A stretch of DNA of 64,000 bases. Origin: Candidatus Avelusimicrobium stercoris. GTDB lineage: Bacteria > Elusimicrobiota > Elusimicrobia > Elusimicrobiales > Elusimicrobiaceae. Below, piece after piece: positions 1 through 8,073 of this stretch. Numbering within the stretch: the first letter of the stretch is position 1; each line of letters begins with the position of its first letter. The stretch covers positions 29,476 to 93,475 of the forward strand of contig DJFE01000015.1 of assembly GCA_002432025.1 (NCBI GenBank). The letters run 5' to 3'. A program made the position numbers and the translations under genes. The notes below the pieces were generated by a model that did not search any database, had not been told where the DNA came from, and worked only from the letters and a program-made list of their open reading frames with translations.

Positions 1-1126
1 AATTAAGGGGCTCATCATCCTCCGGGCGGACGGTGGATTTTTCTATATTTTCAAAGGGGTCCGCCACAGACGCGCGGTCTGCGGGTTTGTCTAATAAATC
101 AAAGGGGTCTTGCACGGTATCCTCTTTTACTACTTCTTGTACGGGCTCTGCCTGAACAGGCTCTGCGGAAACTTCCTCAGCAGATATGGGTTCAGCGGAA
201 ATTTCCGGTTTCTCATCCGTGGCTTCCAAGGTTTCTTGCTGTTCCGCCGCCGGGCGAACTGCCGCGTGGAGCGGTATATCTACATCCGCCTGAACCTCGG
301 GCGCGGCTACCGTTTTGGCTTCCACCGCCGGGATAGGCGGCACGGTGTTGGCGTGTTTTACAAACCCTGTATCCTTTTGGGAAATTTGCCCGGTAACTTT
401 ATTTAAATCGTCTAAATCAATAATGCAAGTTTGGTCCTTTATCTTCTGTTCAAAGACGTTAAAGGATTCTTCCAAACTGTCTTTGCCGTCGGCCAGCACA
501 TTTATTTTTTGCTCTCGCTGCTGCTGGTTGTTTTTTACCAGTTTTTGGTTTTCCAAGTCCAGGAACATATCGTACTTGGTTTCCGCCGAAAAGATATCCT
601 CTAATGGCATATTGTCCAGCATTGTGCCTTCCATATCCTTAATGAGCATATCTTTGTCGTTAATGGTTAGAGGGGCCTGTTCCTCGGCGGGTTTTTCTTC
701 CTTTACAGGTTGCGCCTCAATATCAATAGGTTCGGCCTGCGGCGGAAGCGGCGCGGCGGGCGGATTAGGCTTAAAGAAACTGTCCTCCGAAGCCACTTGC
801 CCTACGGACCCGGCCAAGTCCGCTTTCCCGTTAAAAAGAGGGTCGCCCAAGGCACCATCTGGTGCGAATTGGTTTACCTTATTAATTTGGACCACGCCTT
901 CCTCGGTCGCCGTACGGATTTTGGACAAGGTGTCCTCGTCCAAATCCGTAGGCAGTTCAAAGGAAAAAGTAAACGGCGGCAGGGCTGTGGTAGGCGCAGA
1001 AGCGTAACCCGCCAATTTTTTGGCGAGCAACTGCGCATCACGGTCTGTTCCGTCCGTTACTAAGGTGTAGCGGAGGTTTTGCGTGGCTGGGTCGGTACGG
1101 GAAAGAATATCCCAGTTGGTAATCAT
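1..1126 (-). CDS. Unknown protein with acidic, repeat-rich C-terminal region (partial)
   Basis: A reading frame on the minus strand starts at ATG 1124-1126 and stays open to the window edge, so the C-terminus is missing (375 residues visible). Its start overlaps the deoC stop by 4 bp (ATGA), so it is translationally coupled to deoC. I do not recognise the family. Visible parts are: an N-terminal region of about 95 residues starting [12 protein letters not shown]; a Pro/Glu-rich linker; a charged, probably coiled-coil segment around residues 200-245 ([17 protein letters not shown]); then low-complexity repeats of the type SAEP/QAEP; and two DPFxxxxK motifs at the truncated end ([16 protein letters not shown]). 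No signal peptide or membrane segment is visible. It looks like a cytoplasmic scaffold or adaptor, but no function can be assigned. Confidence 0.75.
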   Translation of the reverse strand, partial: MITNWDILSRTDPATQNLRYTLVTDGTDRDAQLLAKKLAGYASAPTTALPPFTFSFELPTDLDEDTLSKIRTATEEGVVQINKVNQFAPDGALGDPLFNGKADLAGSVGQVASEDSFFKPNPPAAPLPPQAEPIDIEAQPVKEEKPAEEQAPLTINDKDMLIKDMEGTMLDNMPLEDIFSAETKYDMFLDLENQKLVKNNQQQREQKINVLADGKDSLEESFNVFEQKIKDQTCIIDLDDLNKVTGQISQKDTGFVKHANTVPPIPAVEAKTVAAPEVQADVDIPLHAAVRPAAEQQETLEATDEKPEISAEPISAEEVSAEPVQAEPVQEVVKEDTVQDPFDLLDKPADRASVADPFENIEKSTVRPEDDEPLN

Positions 1127-1767
1127 TTGCCCTCTACAATTTTTACACCGCTGCTGGCGCCAATGCGGGTAGCCCCGGCGGCGACCATAGCGTCAAAATC
1201 CTCGCGCGTGCGTACTCCGCCGGAGGCTTTTACCTGCATATGGGCGGGAATAGATTTCTTCATCAAAGCGACATCCGCCGCCGTAGCGCCGCCGCCCGTA
1301 AAACCCGTGGAGGTTTTGACGAAGTCGGCCCCGGCTTGGGCGGAAATTTCGCACGCTTTTACTTTTTCGGTGTCCGTCAGTTGGGAGGTTTCAATAATTA
1401 CCTTCAAAATGTGGCCCTTGCAGGCTTCGCGGACGGACTGGATGTCTTGCAAAACGGTATCGTAGTCTTTGTCTTTGAGCGCGCCAATGTTGATAACCAT
1501 ATCAATTTCGTCAGCGCCGTTTTTGATAGCGTCTTGGGTTTCGTATGTCTTGACGGCTGTGGTATTGGCCCCCAACGGGAAGCCGATAACGGTGCACACT
1601 TTCACGTCCGACCCGGCCAAGAGTTCTTTGGCGTAAGACACCCAGAACGGGTTAATGCAAACGCTGCAAAAGCCATATTTGCGCGCTTCGTCGCAAACAC
1701 GGAGGATATCCTCTTTTCCGGCAATCGGTTTTAAAATAGTGTGATCAATCAGTTTAGCCAAGTTCAT
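1123..1767 (-). CDS. deoC: Deoxyribose-phosphate aldolase
   Basis: DeoC (214 aa) is a class I aldolase that cleaves 2-deoxyribose-5-phosphate to acetaldehyde and glyceraldehyde-3-phosphate in deoxynucleoside catabolism. The family signatures are present. Schiff-base lysine K151 lies in FVKTSTGF, the second active-site lysine K180 in VKASGGVRT, and the proton-relay aspartate D89 in EIDMVINIG. The N-terminus ([14 protein letters not shown]) matches the family start and the length is normal for the short bacterial form. It lies 19 bp downstream of tpiA, whose substrate is one of the DeoC products, so the two probably share a transcript that feeds deoxyribose carbon into glycolysis. A coupled unknown gene follows. 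Confidence 0.95.
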   Translation of the reverse strand: MNLAKLIDHTILKPIAGKEDILRVCDEARKYGFCSVCINPFWVSYAKELLAGSDVKVCTVIGFPLGANTTAVKTYETQDAIKNGADEIDMVINIGALKDKDYDTVLQDIQSVREACKGHILKVIIETSQLTDTEKVKACEISAQAGADFVKTSTGFTGGGATAADVALMKKSIPAHMQVKASGGVRTREDFDAMVAAGATRIGASSGVKIVEGK

Positions 1768-1786
1768 ACGAAACCCCTTTTAAATA

Positions 1787-2545
1787 TTATTTATTGTAGT
1801 TGATAATGCGGGCGAATTTTTCCGCGACCAAAGACTGGCCGCCCACCAAGGCGCCGTCCACATCTTGTTTGGCCATAATTTCGTCCACATTGGTATCTTT
1901 TACGCTGCCGCCGTACAAAATGCGGGTAGCACCGGCAAACGCGGCAGAATAGGCTTTGCCCAAATACGCGCGGATAGCGGCGTGCACTTCTTGCGCTTGG
2001 TCCGGCGTGGCGGTTTTGCCCGTGCCGATAGCCCAAACGGGTTCATAGGCGATGATGAGGCCCTTTAATTGTTCTTCGGTAAAGCCCTTCAAGCCGTTTT
2101 TGAGTTGTTCTTCAATGACGGAAAGAGTTTTGCCGGCTTCGCGCTGTTCCAAGGTTTCACCCACGCAGAAGATAACGGTCAAGCCGTGGCGCAAGGCAGC
2201 GGCTACTTTTTTGTTCAAAATTTCATCGGTATCGCCGAAAACGCTTCTGCGTTCGCTGTGCCCGATTAAGGTGTGGGTAGCACCTGCGTCTTTGGCTTGT
2301 ACGGGGGAAACGGCACTCGTAAAGGCGCCTTTATCTTCCCAATGTACGTCTTGGGCGGCTACTTGGATTTCGGAACCTTTGGCGAGTTCCGCCACTTTGG
2401 CAAGCGACGTGTAAGACGGCGCAACGATAATTTCAACGTGGTTTTTATTCCCGGCTTTGGTAAGAGCAGTAATAAGGGCGGTAGATTCCGCGAGCGTATT
2501 GTGCATCTTCCAGTTTCCGGCAATGATAGGTGTTCTTTCGGTCAT
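1787..2545 (-). CDS. tpiA: Triosephosphate isomerase
   Basis: TpiA (252 aa) interconverts dihydroxyacetone phosphate and glyceraldehyde-3-phosphate in glycolysis. Catalytic residues are all visible: N11 and K13 in AGNWKMH, H96 in IGHSERR and E168 in AYEPVWAIGTG, plus the phosphate-binding YGGSV near residue 211. Length and TIM-barrel motif order are standard. It is the first gene of the tpiA-deoC-unknown group. The unusual 524-bp palindrome-rich spacer upstream separates it from the lipid A operon, so it must have its own promoter there, but I could not identify one confidently. Confidence 0.97.
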   Translation of the reverse strand: MTERTPIIAGNWKMHNTLAESTALITALTKAGNKNHVEIIVAPSYTSLAKVAELAKGSEIQVAAQDVHWEDKGAFTSAVSPVQAKDAGATHTLIGHSERRSVFGDTDEILNKKVAAALRHGLTVIFCVGETLEQREAGKTLSVIEEQLKNGLKGFTEEQLKGLIIAYEPVWAIGTGKTATPDQAQEVHAAIRAYLGKAYSAAFAGATRILYGGSVKDTNVDEIMAKQDVDGALVGGQSLVAEKFARIINYNK

Positions 2546-2784
2546 TTTAATTCCTCTTTAAATACAAAATAGAACGCTCTCCCGCGCGGGGAGAGAAACT
2601 TCCTATTAAATACTATCATAAAGAAAGCGAAATGAAAAGGGGCGGCGGAATTAGTCGTGGCTAAATTAGTGGTCAGCCTGAATTGCCGCCCTTACCGCTA
2701 GGCGGAACCCGTAGAGTTGCTGTGCGGGGCTATTAATAGGTTTCAGGAACTACCAATTGGGTTGTTTGTCTTTTGTATTGTAGT

Positions 2785-2826
2785 TGCCGTCATCCTGGAA
2801 AGTCGTAGTCCAGGATCTGTCGTTAG
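2785..2826 (-). repeat. Dispersed hairpin element, copy 1
   Basis: A perfect 8-bp stem ATCCTGGA (2792-2799) / TCCAGGAT (2809-2816) closes a 9-nt loop AAGTCGTAG. Read on the minus strand the flanks are ACGACAG on the left and GACGGC on the right. These match copies at 15538, 37831 and 38232, which have different stems but the same geometry and flanks. Confidence 0.8.
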
Positions 2827-2842
2827 TAAAAAAAAGAAAACA

Positions 2843-2888
2843 ACGGATACTGGAACGCTCCGCGCCGGCAAACCTTCCAGTATGACCT
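2843..2888. repeat. Palindromic element with 9-bp outer stem
   Basis: Arms ATACTGGAA (2847-2855) and TTCCAGTAT (2875-2883) are perfectly complementary around a GC-rich 19-nt interior. One side continues into GACC, so the minus-strand reading starts GTCAT, as in the element inside the pilin leader at 38116. Confidence 0.65.
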
Positions 2889-2919
2889 TTATTTTTATAA
2901 CCAGCAAACGACCCAAGAT

Positions 2920-2950
2920 GTGGATTCTGAAACAAGTTCAGAATGCCCCC
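2920..2950. repeat. Short hairpin ATTCTGAA-TTCAGAAT
   Basis: An 8-bp perfect stem (2924-2931 / 2937-2944) with loop ACAAG is followed by GCCCCCC. A related but decayed copy, with GGGGGCATTCTGAA then ACAAGTTC, lies at 37880-37900 next to another hairpin element. The two motifs therefore travel together at two loci. Confidence 0.6.
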
Positions 2951-3069
2951 CAATTTTAAAACAGACTTGTTGTTTCGTTGGTTGCGACATTACAAAAAGA
3001 GTGTTGCTTTATTAATCAAATGAGCGCGGATAATTTGCCGCCTGCAAGGCGCCGCCCGCAGGGTGAGGC

Positions 3070-3894
3070 CTATACCGCCATTAGGCAGATTTTGTATTTG
3101 TCGGCTAACGCAATGACGTCCTCTAAATCCAAAACCAAGGTCTTTTCGGCTTCAAAGGCCAATACGGAAATACCCGCCTTGTGCAGGCTTTCCAAGGTGC
3201 CTTTGCCGATGACGGGCAGGTCAAAGCGGTTGTCTTGGTTGGGGCGGGCTACTTTCACTACGGCTACGGCCGATTTTTTTTCGGCGGATTCGCGGTACAG
3301 GTCGCCCGCGCGTAAAATACAGCGGTCCGTGCCCTCCATACCTTCTACGGCAATAACGGCGTTTTGGCTGACCACGCAGGTAAGCCCAATGTCTAGCGCC
3401 GCAATGGCCTTGGCCACTTTATAACCAAAGTCCGCCGCTTGCTGTTCCTCAGCGGTCGGCTTTCGGGCCGATAAAACACCCTTTTGGGGCATAAAATCCT
3501 CTAAAAATAGGGCGGAGTGTTCAAATTCAATGCCGTCCTTTTTAAATTCGTCCATTACGCGGGAAAGAATATTTTTGGTTTGCATATTCTTTAAGGACGC
3601 CAAAAACTTGGCTCCGCGCAAGTCCGGCATTAAATTGGTAAAAATAGAGGTGTGCTGCACGCGCCCGGCCATAATCACGCGGGTTACGCCGTGCTCTTTA
3701 AAGAAACGGATTCCCGCGCCCAACTGTCCCAGGCGGAAGGCCTGGAACACTTTGGCGCAGTTTTTATAATCGTCTTCTTTGGCGTTGCCCTTGGCCCCGG
3801 CTACATAGACTTCGTACCCCTTTGCCGTTGCCTTTTGGGCAATGTAAACAGGCATTTTGCCTTCGCCAGCGATCAGGCCTATTTTATTAGTCAT
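3070..3894 (-). CDS. lpxI: UDP-2,3-diacylglucosamine pyrophosphatase, LpxI type
   Basis: LpxI (274 aa, formerly DUF1009) hydrolyses UDP-2,3-diacylglucosamine to lipid X and UMP. It replaces LpxH in many alphaproteobacteria and other diderms. The protein begins MTNKIGLIAGEGKMPV, a typical LpxI N-terminus. It also has the conserved central stretch RVIMAGRVQHTSIFTNL and a later VVSQNAVIAVEGMEGTD typical of the family. The frame is open 60 nt further upstream, but the start at 3894 gives the family N-terminus and overlaps the lpxA stop by 8 bp, matching the coupling seen through the operon. It is the last gene of bamA-skp-lpxD-lpxC-fabZ-lpxA-lpxI. No strong terminator follows. Confidence 0.9.
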   Translation of the reverse strand: MTNKIGLIAGEGKMPVYIAQKATAKGYEVYVAGAKGNAKEDDYKNCAKVFQAFRLGQLGAGIRFFKEHGVTRVIMAGRVQHTSIFTNLMPDLRGAKFLASLKNMQTKNILSRVMDEFKKDGIEFEHSALFLEDFMPQKGVLSARKPTAEEQQAADFGYKVAKAIAALDIGLTCVVSQNAVIAVEGMEGTDRCILRAGDLYRESAEKKSAVAVVKVARPNQDNRFDLPVIGKGTLESLHKAGISVLAFEAEKTLVLDLEDVIALADKYKICLMAV

Positions 3895-4681
3895 CGTCGT
3901 GCAGTTTGGTTTTGGCCGTAGCCACGCCGCGGGGGGAAGTTTTGCAGAAATCAATCATATGCTGTACTTCCTTGCAGGGGTGGGTGGCTTCCAGTTCCGC
4001 CATAGCGTCTTGCAGGCGTTTGCCGCTTCTGAAAAGGGCTTTATAGGCGCGTTTGATTTCCATAATGGTTTCGCGCGTAAGTCCGCCGCGGCGCATACCG
4101 ACCAGGTTCAAACCAACCAGGCGAGCGCGCTGGCCTTGGGCAATACAATAGGGCGGAATATCCAGCGGCAGCATTGCCCCGCCGGAGAGCATAGCCATTG
4201 TGCCCACGCGGACAAATTGGTGAATCCCCACCATACCGGACATTACCACGCGGTCCTCTACTTGGACGTGTCCCGCAATACCCGTGCTGTTGGCTACAAT
4301 AATATGGTCGCCCAAGCGGCAGTCGTGCGCGACGTGGGAGTTGGCCATTAACAGGCAGTAGTTGCCGATGATAGTGGGTTTATCCAAATTGGTGGAGCGG
4401 TGAATTGTTACACACTCGCGGATTTGGTTGTAATCGCCCATTTGCACGCGGGTGGGTTCGTCTTTATAAGACAAATCCTGTGGCTTTACGCCGATAAAGG
4501 CGCTGGCGATAATATCGTTGCCGTTGCCCATAGTGGTATTTTCAATCACGCAGAACGGGCCGATTTTGTTGTTTTTACCGATGATGACGCCCTTGCCGAT
4601 GACGGTATAGGGGCCGATAAGGGTAGAGGGGTCAATTTTAGCGGACGGGTCAATAATTGCCGTAGGGTGTATGTTAGACAT
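3887..4681 (-). CDS. lpxA: UDP-N-acetylglucosamine acyltransferase
   Basis: LpxA (264 aa) transfers a 3-hydroxyacyl chain from ACP to the 3-OH of UDP-GlcNAc, the first step of lipid A synthesis. The protein is a left-handed beta-helix of hexapeptide repeats (IHPTAIIDPSAKIDPS, then repeated [IV]G-type turns). It has the catalytic-His region NSHVAHDCRLGDH near residue 115-127 and the chain-length region GMVGIHQFVRVG. Length is standard. Its start overlaps the fabZ stop by 8 bp, and lpxI starts inside its end. Confidence 0.96.
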   Translation of the reverse strand: MSNIHPTAIIDPSAKIDPSTLIGPYTVIGKGVIIGKNNKIGPFCVIENTTMGNGNDIIASAFIGVKPQDLSYKDEPTRVQMGDYNQIRECVTIHRSTNLDKPTIIGNYCLLMANSHVAHDCRLGDHIIVANSTGIAGHVQVEDRVVMSGMVGIHQFVRVGTMAMLSGGAMLPLDIPPYCIAQGQRARLVGLNLVGMRRGGLTRETIMEIKRAYKALFRSGKRLQDAMAELEATHPCKEVQHMIDFCKTSPRGVATAKTKLHDDD

Positions 4682-5165
4682 TGGGAACTTCTCCTAAAAT
4701 AAAATTAAGGGTGGCCTGCGTGCACAGTTTACCGTTGACGTAGGCTTCTGCATAGATTTTGGAAATTTTGCCCAAACGCAGGATTTCAATCGGCATTTCC
4801 AGCGTGTCGCCGGGTTGCACCATCCCGCGGAATTTGGCGTTTTCAATGCTTAAAAAGAGCGGAAGGCCGCCTTTTCCTTGCGTAATGTAGCCCATAATGG
4901 CGCCGCCAAACGCTTGGGACATACTTTCCACCACTAACACGCCCGGCATAACCGGCTTGGCGGGAAAGTGCCCTTTAAAATAGTATTCGTCCGGGCGCAC
5001 AAAGTGCTTGCCCAAGTATTTCTTTTTTTCTTCCAATACCTTTACTTCGTCCACAAGCAGGAAGGGCTCGCGGTGGGGAATATTCTTTTTAATGCGCTCC
5101 AAGTCGTAAACATCCACGGCGGGAAGTGTTAAAAAGTCCTTTAAACTAGCGGATTTAACGCTCAT
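4674..5165 (-). CDS. fabZ: 3-hydroxyacyl-ACP dehydratase FabZ
   Basis: FabZ (163 aa) dehydrates 3-hydroxyacyl-ACP in fatty acid elongation and competes with LpxA and LpxD for the same acyl pool. The hot-dog fold motifs are clear: the IPHREPFLLVDEV strand, catalytic His in YFKGHFPAKPVMPGV and catalytic Glu in VVESMSQAFGG. The frame extends 69 nt upstream into lpxC. I chose ATG 5163-5165 because it overlaps the lpxC stop as ATGA and the longer N-terminus reads as lpxC in another frame. In some bacteria lpxC and fabZ are fused; here they are adjacent but separate. Confidence 0.94.
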   Translation of the reverse strand: MSVKSASLKDFLTLPAVDVYDLERIKKNIPHREPFLLVDEVKVLEEKKKYLGKHFVRPDEYYFKGHFPAKPVMPGVLVVESMSQAFGGAIMGYITQGKGGLPLFLSIENAKFRGMVQPGDTLEMPIEILRLGKISKIYAEAYVNGKLCTQATLNFILGEVPNV

Positions 5166-5986
5166 TTGTCCTCCGAATTGGCCAAGAGAATCTTGGCGAA
5201 AATTACATTGTGTTTGTGCCCGCCGCAGGTGCAAGTGATTTTAAGCGGCGGCAGTTTGCGCCCGGTTAAGCACAGGTCGCCCACCATATCCAAAATTTTG
5301 TGGCGGACGAGTTCATCCGGGTAGCGCAGTTCGTTGATAAATTTATCTTTTCCGACGATGACGGCGTTTTCCAAATTGCCGCCTTTGGCCAGGCCGTGCG
5401 CCTTTAAAAAGGCCAGTTCTTCTTCAAAGCCGAACGTGCGCGCGCGGGCAATTTCCTTTAAATAGTTGTCCGGCGTAAATTCTAAGGTAAATTCCTGGTG
5501 GCTGACGAGCGGGTGTTTGTGCAAAAATACAAAGGTAAAGGTTAATTTGTCCGCGGGTTCAGCCGAGTAGGCGATGCGGCCGCTTGTGTAAGTGATTTTT
5601 TGCTTGATGTTAAGCAAGGGTTGTTCTCCCGGCAGATCCTTTAAGCCCGCCTTTAAAAGAGCCTCTACATACACGTCGCTCGCTCCGTCGGTTACCGGCG
5701 GTTCCGGGCCGTCCATTTCTACGGTAACGTCCGTAAGCCCCAAGGCGTGCAAGGCAGACATTACGTGCTCCACCGTCCAAACCTCGGCGGTATCGTTCTT
5801 TAAATTGGTGCCGCGCAGGGTGGAACTGACATTTTGCGCCAAAGCGGCAATAGGTTTTGCGGCGGGAATATCGGTGCGTAAAAAGGTAATGCCGTTGTCG
5901 GCGGGCTTAAACGTAAGCGTAGCGGGTACGCCTGTGTGCAAGCCGTTGCCCTTTACTGTGGCGGGGGTAGAAATGGTTTTTCTCAT
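5162..5986 (-). CDS. lpxC: UDP-3-O-acyl-N-acetylglucosamine deacetylase
   Basis: LpxC (274 aa) is the zinc-dependent deacetylase at the committed step of lipid A synthesis. The family zinc and acid-base residues are visible: E73 and H74 in WTVEHVMSALH, the HKxxD motif in ELVRHKILDMVGDL, and the C-terminal catalytic His in CGGHKHN. The start MRKTISTPATVKGNGLHTG matches the typical R-T-I-x(5)-G-x-G-L-H-x-G opening. It is slightly shorter than the E. coli enzyme (305 aa) and lacks a long C-terminal tail, which in enterics is a degradation signal. It follows lpxD after 1 bp and overlaps fabZ. Confidence 0.96.
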   Translation of the reverse strand: MRKTISTPATVKGNGLHTGVPATLTFKPADNGITFLRTDIPAAKPIAALAQNVSSTLRGTNLKNDTAEVWTVEHVMSALHALGLTDVTVEMDGPEPPVTDGASDVYVEALLKAGLKDLPGEQPLLNIKQKITYTSGRIAYSAEPADKLTFTFVFLHKHPLVSHQEFTLEFTPDNYLKEIARARTFGFEEELAFLKAHGLAKGGNLENAVIVGKDKFINELRYPDELVRHKILDMVGDLCLTGRKLPPLKITCTCGGHKHNVIFAKILLANSEDK

Positions 5987-5987
5987 A

Positions 5988-7064
5988 TTATAATCCTAAC
6001 AATTTTTTTAGTTTACCGAAAAACGATAAGTTTTTGGCCTCCTCCAACTGCTTTTTGAAGGCTCTAAATTCTTTGTGCATTTCGGGCAGTTTGCGCAGCA
6101 TTGCCTGCTGTTTAAAGGCTTCGCGCTGGGGCATAGCCGGATAGCCGAAATATGTCTGCCCGGCGGGGATAGACGTCATTACGCCGGATTGCGCGCCGAC
6201 TTGGGCGCGGTCTCCGATGGACATATGTCCGGCGAGGCCCACTTGGCCCGCCAAAATGACCCCGTTGCCGATTTCCGTCGTGCCGGCTACGCCGACTTGG
6301 GCGCACATAATACTGCTCATCCCCACGTGCACATTATGCCCGATTTGGACGAGGTTATCAATTTTGGTATTGTCGCCAATGACGGTGCTGGAAATTTTGG
6401 CGCGGTCAATACAGGTGTTGGACTGCACTTCCACATCGTTGCCCAAAACCACATTGCCGATTTGCGGGATTTTTTGGTGGCGTCCGTCGTGGAACGTGAA
6501 GCCAAAACCGTCCGAACCGATTTTCGCCCCGGCCTGCAAAATAACATAATCTTTCAGCACGCACTCCTCGCGGATGACGACCTGCGGATAAATGTAGCAG
6601 TTCTTGCCGATGGTTACATTTTTGCCGATGTAGCATTGCGGAAAAATGACGGTATTGTCGCCGATTTGCGCGCCGTCTTCAATTACGGTATAAGCGCCTA
6701 CGGACACATTGGCCCCCAGTTTAGCCGACGGGCTGATAACGGCGGTGGGGTGGATGCCGGGCGTATGCTTCTGCTTTTGCGCATCGGCGTATTTCATTAA
6801 AAGGATAAAGGCCCACTCGGGGTTTTTGGCGTACAAGAGCGCGCCTTGAAAGGGGATTCCCTGCCCCTTGGCGCTTTCGGGCACGATAAGGGCGGAGGCT
6901 TTTAAATCTTTGAGCAGGTCCGCTTTTTCCAAAGATGTTAAATAACAAATGCCGCCTTCGTGCGCTTCTTCCAGCGAGCAAAGGGCGGTAACGGCGGTAT
7001 CCGGCTTGGAGGCGTCCTGCGCCCCGGTAATTTTAGCCACCTCGGCTACGGTTAATTGCAACAT
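5988..7064 (-). CDS. lpxD: UDP-3-O-(3-hydroxyacyl)glucosamine N-acyltransferase
   Basis: LpxD (358 aa) adds the second acyl chain in lipid A synthesis. It has an N-terminal uridine-binding domain (about 1-110, with EGGICYLTS), then a left-handed beta-helix of hexapeptide repeats. That helix includes the catalytic-His segment VQIGHNVHVG and the acyl-carrier region CAQVGVAGTTEIGNGV. A C-terminal helical segment (MHKEFRAFKKQLEE) ends in a Phe/Leu-rich tail. It sits between the Skp-like gene and lpxC, the same neighbourhood as bamA-skp-lpxD in E. coli. Confidence 0.96.
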   Translation of the reverse strand: MLQLTVAEVAKITGAQDASKPDTAVTALCSLEEAHEGGICYLTSLEKADLLKDLKASALIVPESAKGQGIPFQGALLYAKNPEWAFILLMKYADAQKQKHTPGIHPTAVISPSAKLGANVSVGAYTVIEDGAQIGDNTVIFPQCYIGKNVTIGKNCYIYPQVVIREECVLKDYVILQAGAKIGSDGFGFTFHDGRHQKIPQIGNVVLGNDVEVQSNTCIDRAKISSTVIGDNTKIDNLVQIGHNVHVGMSSIMCAQVGVAGTTEIGNGVILAGQVGLAGHMSIGDRAQVGAQSGVMTSIPAGQTYFGYPAMPQREAFKQQAMLRKLPEMHKEFRAFKKQLEEAKNLSFFGKLKKLLGL

Positions 7065-7076
7065 ATTTAAAAACCT

Positions 7077-8066
7077 CTACTTTCCGCGTTTGCGGTATTT
7101 TTTTGCCTTTTTCAGACGGGAGATAAAATCCTTGGTTACGTTTACCGGGCGGTCCCCATACAGGATTTCGTCCTTGCGGACGACTGCGCCGATGTTGCGC
7201 TTTTTGGCGAAGGATTTTATTTCCGTGTAAATGTCTTGCAAAATGGCGTTTACTTCCTTTTTTTCCAACTTCAAAATTTCTTCGCGCGTGGTATATTTAT
7301 AATTATCAATAAAAAAGCCGCGCTCTGCAATGATTTTTTTGTTGGCGGCAATGCGCGCCGTCAAATCGTCCAATTCAGCAGGCGTGTTTAAGGGGCTGGT
7401 GGATAAAATTTCCGCACCCGAAAAGGTCAGGCGGTTTAACAAATTTCCTAGTACCAAGGAGTCCGCGCTTTCCTGGATTTGCGGCTTTAATTTCGTGGGC
7501 TCCACCACAATCCGCTCGTAAAACGGCTTTAACTCGCGCAACTGCGCAGATAAGCGGTCATTTTCGGCGGTTAGAACATCAATTAATTGCCGTGCGCCTT
7601 GGACTTCGTCTTCTTTGGATAAAATTTTTAAACGGATTTGCTCTTTAACGGCAATGGTGCGCGGGTGTTCATTAAAGGCTTCGTCAATGTCAATAAACGC
7701 TACCGTTAAGCACTTTTGCGCGGCTTGGGGCTGCTCCTCGTCCGGCGCGTCTTTTTCGGGCGGGGGAAGAGGGGCTTCTTTGTCGGCGGCGGCCGCCATT
7801 TGCTCGGCATCCATTGTCAGTTCGGGGTCATTAGTGCCCGTGTGCGTGTTGGCTTGGGCAAAGGCTTCGCTCTTGGTTTCTTCCGGCAGGACGATTTTGT
7901 CCGTGGCCGGAGTTTGAGGGGCTGTTTCCTGGGCGGATTTGGCCAAAATAGAGGCTACCGCGGCGGCTTCTTTATCCGTCAATGCGGGTTCGCTCTCCGG
8001 CGCGTTTTGCGCTTGGAGAACTCCCGCCAGACAAGAAACCGTCAAAAACAGCCAAACTTTCTTCAT
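7077..8066 (-). CDS. Skp/OmpH-like periplasmic chaperone with long N-terminal linker
   Basis: This exported protein (329 aa) has a signal peptide (MKKVWLFLTVSCLAGVLQAQ). An acidic, Ala/Pro-rich linker follows to about residue 118. Then comes the OmpH/Skp-type region starting VAFIDIDEAFNEHPRT, with a long charged helical segment that would form the coiled-coil tentacles. Skp prevents aggregation of outer-membrane proteins on their way to BamA. Placement directly after bamA and before lpxD supports this role. It is about twice the length of E. coli Skp because of the linker and an extended C-terminal region ending in Lys/Arg. That size is unusual, so a diverged family member is also possible. 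Confidence 0.8.
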   Translation of the reverse strand: MKKVWLFLTVSCLAGVLQAQNAPESEPALTDKEAAAVASILAKSAQETAPQTPATDKIVLPEETKSEAFAQANTHTGTNDPELTMDAEQMAAAADKEAPLPPPEKDAPDEEQPQAAQKCLTVAFIDIDEAFNEHPRTIAVKEQIRLKILSKEDEVQGARQLIDVLTAENDRLSAQLRELKPFYERIVVEPTKLKPQIQESADSLVLGNLLNRLTFSGAEILSTSPLNTPAELDDLTARIAANKKIIAERGFFIDNYKYTTREEILKLEKKEVNAILQDIYTEIKSFAKKRNIGAVVRKDEILYGDRPVNVTKDFISRLKKAKKYRKRGK

Positions 8067-8073
8067 ACACCCC

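Larger units (their letters stand above)
2546..3069. other. Non-coding spacer rich in palindromes
   Basis: This 524-bp stretch between tpiA and lpxI has no convincing gene. Short open frames here have no family motifs and run across hairpins. It contains an imperfect inverted repeat at about 2640-2692 (GGCGGCGGAATT against AATTGCCGCCC) and three clean hairpins listed separately (2785-2826, 2843-2888, 2920-2950). One belongs to a family found elsewhere in the window. The area looks like a landing zone for small palindromic elements. The promoter of tpiA should be at its left end. Confidence 0.7.

Noticed and set aside
315..1007. A 230-residue open frame on the plus strand
   Set aside because: It lies opposite the partial minus-strand gene, which has normal codon use and is coupled to deoC. 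The plus frame is Ser/Phe-rich with no family motif, as expected of an antisense shadow.
2717..2959. Short open frames in the tpiA-lpxI spacer
   Set aside because: They cross three hairpins, have no good ribosome site and no motif; considered non-coding.
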